Shown here piece by piece: positions 61,418 through 64,000 of a stretch of 64,000 nucleotides of DNA. The notes below the pieces were generated by a model. The model did no database searches, was not told the DNA's origin, and worked only from the letters and a program-made list of their open reading frames with translations. Both the position numbers and the translations under genes were made by a program. The DNA is taken from assembly GCA_051985675.1 (NCBI GenBank), contig JBPYFJ010000139.1:62001-126000 (forward strand), written 5' to 3'. This DNA is from JAFAXD01 sp051985675. GTDB lineage: Bacteria; Pseudomonadota; Alphaproteobacteria; Rhizobiales; Xanthobacteraceae. Each line of letters begins with the position of its first letter. Within the stretch, counting starts at the first letter, position 1.

Positions 61418-61458
61418 CGCGGCACCCTCTGACACGCACTTCGGAAACAAAGGGCACT
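61388..61458. repeat. Long inverted repeat over the dctQ start
   Basis: TTTCCGAAGTGCGTG (61397-61411) pairs perfectly with CACGCACTTCGGAAA (61433-61447), and AGTGCCC (61388-61394) with GGGCACT (61452-61458), separated by a small internal loop. The 21-base loop (61412-61432) holds the AGAGGG and ATG of dctQ on the minus strand. This could be a translational control hairpin or a small mobile palindrome. Confidence 0.8.
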
Positions 61459-61473
61459 AGCAAGTATATGATA

Positions 61474-61522
61474 GCGCATGATCCGGCGAAGTGGCCTCCG
61501 GTTCGCCGAAAAGATCATGCGC
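61474..61522. repeat. REP-like palindrome
   Basis: GCGCATGATC (61474-61483) and GATCATGCGC (61513-61522) are perfect 10-bp arms, followed inward by CGGCGAA (61484-61490) and TTCGCCG (61502-61508), with an AAAA bulge (61509-61512). The form resembles widespread intergenic palindromes I recall from Hyphomicrobiales genomes. No second copy was seen in this window. Confidence 0.75.
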
Positions 61523-61581
61523 CATCGATAGTTAGCGAGCGACCGGACGCAAAACGGCGGCCACTTTTGCTGGTCGCGCGG

Positions 61582-61649
61582 GCCGCCTATCGATTTGAAG
61601 TTCCTGACCGAATTTGCGGCAGACGGTGCAGGAACTTCAAATCGGCGGC
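61582..61649. repeat. Second long inverted repeat
   Basis: GATTTGAAGTTCCTG (61592-61606) pairs perfectly with CAGGAACTTCAAATC (61629-61643) around a 22-base loop, and GCCGCC (61582-61587) pairs with GGCGGC (61644-61649) past a TATC bulge. The layout (short outer stem, bulge, 15-bp inner stem, 21-22-base loop) matches the repeat at 61388-61458, although the sequences differ. Confidence 0.8.
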
Positions 61650-61881
61650 ACTAGCGGCGCGTCCATTTTTCCTTGCCGACTTCCGTGCCGCCCGCAGACA
61701 AGCTGACGGCAAGTGCCGCCATCGGAATGACGTGCATAAACCCCTCCGTGATAACGGCGGCCTTGAAGGCCGCCATGGCGAATTATTCTCGCCGTCCGCG
61801 CCTTGCATGCAAGAGCCTTGCCGTTCGTCGTCCATTGGCTCGTTTTGATCCGCGCGCTAAACGTGACGGCAAGGAGAACAT

Positions 61882-64000
61882 ATGGACGTCGGCAAGTGGG
61901 ACTTCTGGATCGATCGCGGCGGGACTTTCACCGACGTGATCGGCCGGGCGCCCGACGGGTCCCTGGTGGCACACAAGCTGCTGTCGGAATTTCCCGAGGG
62001 CTATCGCGACGCCGCCGTGCAGGGAATCCGTGACCTGCTCGGCCTCGCGCCGGGCGCGCCGATCCCGCGCCAGCGCATCGGCTCGATCAAGATGGGGACT
62101 ACGGTTGCGACCAACGCGTTGCTCGAACGCCAGGGGGCGCGCACGCTGTTGATCACGACGCGCGGTTTTCGCGATGCGCTCAAGATCGGTTATCAGGCGC
62201 GGCCAAAGATCTTTGCCCGCCACATCATCAAGCCACAGGTCCTGTTCGAGCGCGTGATCGAAGTTGATGAGCGCGTGCGTGCCGACGGCACCGTCGAGCA
62301 GATCCCGGGCCTCGCCGCGATCCGCCCCGAACTTGAGCGCGCGCGCGCCAACGGCATCGAGGCGGTCGCAATCGTGTTCATGCATGCGTACCGGTTCCCA
62401 GCCCACGAGCAACAGGTTGCGGCGCTCGCCCGCGAGCTCGGTTTCGCCCAGGTCTCGGCGAGCCACGAGGTTTCGCCACTGATCAAACTTGTCGGACGCG
62501 GCGATACCGCGGTGGTCGATGCCTATCTATCGCCGATCCTGCGCCGCTACGTTGCGCAGGTGGCAGGGGATTTGGACGCATGGCACGGTGCCTCCTCTCC
62601 CTCCCCCACGAACACCGCTCGCCTCATGTTCATGATGTCGTCAGGCGGGCTGACCTCGGCTGACCTGTTCCAGGGCAAGGATGCAATCCTGTCAGGACCG
62701 GCAGGCGGCGTGGTGGGAATGGCGGAGACCGGCCGCGCCGCCGGTTTTGCGCACCTGATCGGTTTCGACATGGGGGGCACCTCGACCGACGTGTCGCATT
62801 ACGACGGCGAATACGAGCGCGCGTTCGAGACCGAGGTCGCGGGCGTGCGCATGCGCGCCCCGATGATGTTGATCCACACCGTGGCGGCCGGCGGCGGTTC
62901 GATTTTGCATTTCGACGGCGCACGTTTCCGGGTCGGGCCCGACAGCGCCGGCGCCAACCCAGGACCCAAATGTTATCGCCGCGGCGGGCCGCTGGCTGTG
63001 ACCGACGCCAATGTTATGGTCGGGAAACTGCTGCCGGACTTCTTTCCGAAGATTTTCGGCGCGGGGCAAAATCTGCCGCTCGATGCCGACGCGGTGCGCG
63101 AGGCCTTCGAAGGGCTCGCCCGCGAGGTCGGTGGGCGCAGCCCCGAAGAGGTTGCCGACGGCTTCATCCGGATCGCAGTCGAGAATATGGCGAATGCGAT
63201 CAAGAAGATCTCGGTGCAGCGCGGCTACGACGTGACCCGCTACGTCCTCAACTGCTTTGGCGGCGCCGGCGGTCAGCACGCGTGCCTTGTCGCCGATGCG
63301 CTCGGCATGACCAAGGTGCTGATGCATCCATTTTCATCGCTGCTCTCCGCCTACGGAATGGGGCTCGCGAACGTGCGCGCAACACGCGAGCAGGCGCTGG
63401 AGGAGGATTTCGGCGAGGCGGTGCTCGGCAACCTTGAAGCGGTTGGCCGCAAGCTTGGCGAGGACACGAAGCGAGAGCTGATCTTGCAGGGCGTACCAGA
63501 ACAGCACATTGCGGTTCGCCTGCGTGCGCATATACGTTACGCGGGCACAGACACCGCGCTCGTCGTCGACGCCGGTACGCTCGCAAGCATGAAAGCGGCG
63601 TTTGAGGCGGCGCATCGCGCACGCTTCGGGTTCATCGACGACAGCAAAACTCTGATGATCGAAGCTGTCTCGGCGGAGGCGATCGGCGGTGGTGCAACGT
63701 TCGAGGAGCCATCGCATGCAACGACCACGGCCGCTCTGCCCGCGCCCGCGCACCGGACCCGTTTCTACGCGAGCGGCGGCTGGCACGAGGCAAATGTTTT
63801 CACGCGCGACCAGCTCAAGCCCGGCCAGCATGTTGCCGGGCCCGCGATCGTCATAGAGCCGTACCAGACCATCGTGATCGAGGCAGGCTGGCGCGCGGCG
63901 ATCACAGAGAAGAACCATCTGCTGCTTGAGCGAGTGATGCCGATCAGGCGCACGCACGCGATCGGCACCGACGCCGATCCGGTGATGCTCGAAGTGTTCA
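61882..64000 (+). CDS. Hydantoinase/5-oxoprolinase family protein (HyuA part, continues past window)
   Basis: The frame is open from 61882 to the last base, at least 706 codons. The product starts MDVGKWDFWIDRGGTFTDVIGR, the phosphate-binding motif of the HyuA/OplaH ATPase family, with MGTTVATNALLER, a central GGLTSADLFQGKDAILSGPAGGVVG, FDMGGTSTDVSHYDG, HTVAAGGGSILHFD and LNCFGGAGGQHACLVADALG. The last residues (ADPVMLEVF) look like the beginning of a HyuB domain, so a fused 5-oxoprolinase is likely, which would hydrolyse 5-oxoproline to glutamate with ATP. AAGGAG precedes the start. It is divergent from the dctQMP transporter. The 3' end is outside the window. Confidence 0.9.
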   Translation, partial: MDVGKWDFWIDRGGTFTDVIGRAPDGSLVAHKLLSEFPEGYRDAAVQGIRDLLGLAPGAPIPRQRIGSIKMGTTVATNALLERQGARTLLITTRGFRDALKIGYQARPKIFARHIIKPQVLFERVIEVDERVRADGTVEQIPGLAAIRPELERARANGIEAVAIVFMHAYRFPAHEQQVAALARELGFAQVSASHEVSPLIKLVGRGDTAVVDAYLSPILRRYVAQVAGDLDAWHGASSPSPTNTARLMFMMSSGGLTSADLFQGKDAILSGPAGGVVGMAETGRAAGFAHLIGFDMGGTSTDVSHYDGEYERAFETEVAGVRMRAPMMLIHTVAAGGGSILHFDGARFRVGPDSAGANPGPKCYRRGGPLAVTDANVMVGKLLPDFFPKIFGAGQNLPLDADAVREAFEGLAREVGGRSPEEVADGFIRIAVENMANAIKKISVQRGYDVTRYVLNCFGGAGGQHACLVADALGMTKVLMHPFSSLLSAYGMGLANVRATREQALEEDFGEAVLGNLEAVGRKLGEDTKRELILQGVPEQHIAVRLRAHIRYAGTDTALVVDAGTLASMKAAFEAAHRARFGFIDDSKTLMIEAVSAEAIGGGATFEEPSHATTTAALPAPAHRTRFYASGGWHEANVFTRDQLKPGQHVAGPAIVIEPYQTIVIEAGWRAAITEKNHLLLERVMPIRRTHAIGTDADPVMLEVF

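Larger units (their letters stand above)
61418..61881. other. Intergenic region between dctQ and the oxoprolinase gene
   Basis: This 464-base divergent spacer holds no supported gene. It contains part of the dctQ leader hairpin, a REP-like palindrome (61474-61522), a second long inverted repeat (61582-61649) and, before the ATG at 61882, an AAGGAG. Promoters for the two divergent genes must lie here; I could not fix their positions. Confidence 0.5.

Noticed and set aside
1..64000. CRISPR arrays, tRNA genes, insertion sequences, prophage
   Set aside because: No regularly spaced repeats, cloverleaf sequences or transposase/integrase motifs were seen; the S74-like domain at 43788-44105 is the only phage-related feature.

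Overview
The window is 64 kb of high-GC DNA from an alphaproteobacterium, most likely order Hyphomicrobiales (Rhizobiales; Bradyrhizobium/Xanthobacteraceae-like). The grounds are the collinear division and cell-wall cluster extended by lpxC-bamD-recN-ligA, the pmbA/IMPase/DUF4170/DUF374/waaA/lpxK lipid A block, an A-type RNase P RNA, orphan Bug (TctC) receptors, and a palindrome resembling intergenic repeats of that order. All calls come from reading the sequence and from family knowledge; no database search was run.

Layout. 1-623: end of an MFS transporter. 604-26004 (minus strand): one long dcw cluster read as mraZ-rsmH-ftsL-ftsI-murE-murF-mraY-murD-ftsW-murG-murC-murB-ddl-ftsQ-ftsA-ftsZ, then lpxC-bamD-recN-ligA. 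Many genes are joined by 4-base stop/start overlaps, and murG (TTG) and ddl (GTG) have non-ATG starts. The head of the cluster at 26087-26130 carries five TGGG boxes at exact 10-bp spacing over a probable promoter, which is the expected form of a MraZ autoregulatory operator.

26.2-31.7 kb: a metallophosphoesterase next to a Ser/Thr kinase-universal stress protein fusion, rlmJ, a secreted RNase T2 with a polar insertion, a small exported protein and rsmE. 31.8-42.8 kb: an orphan Bug receptor, two paralogous exported Cys-pattern proteins (one with a Q/P/W tandem repeat) overlapping ubiA, a GMC oxidoreductase, a small membrane protein, an RND adaptor-permease pair and an SDR. 42.8-46.0 kb: a CRP-type site in front of two tandem, paralogous, aromatic-rich exported proteins, one ending in a tail-spike-type self-processing chaperone domain and the other in Cys-rich/Gly-rich, partly collagen-like sequence. 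46.1-51.6 kb: pmbA, an IMPase, DUF4170, a DUF374 acyltransferase, waaA and lpxK (Kdo-lipid A synthesis). 51.6-54.6 kb: a decarboxylating-dehydrogenase homologue, an amidohydrolase and a second Bug receptor. 54.7-58.5 kb: a CBS-BON protein and Pit phosphate permease operon, an AmpD-type amidase with a peptidoglycan-binding domain, and rnpB. 58.5-64.0 kb: a DctQMP TRAP transporter divergent from a 5-oxoprolinase/hydantoinase whose reading frame appears to run from a HyuA into a HyuB domain at the window edge. Between these two lie two long inverted repeats and a REP-like palindrome.

The strongest leads are the tandem exported proteins with their CRP-type promoter and S74-like domain, the hairpin that places a Shine-Dalgarno and AUG of dctQ in its loop, the MraZ operator array, and the kinase-Usp/phosphoesterase pair. 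No CRISPR array, tRNA, IS element or prophage was seen.
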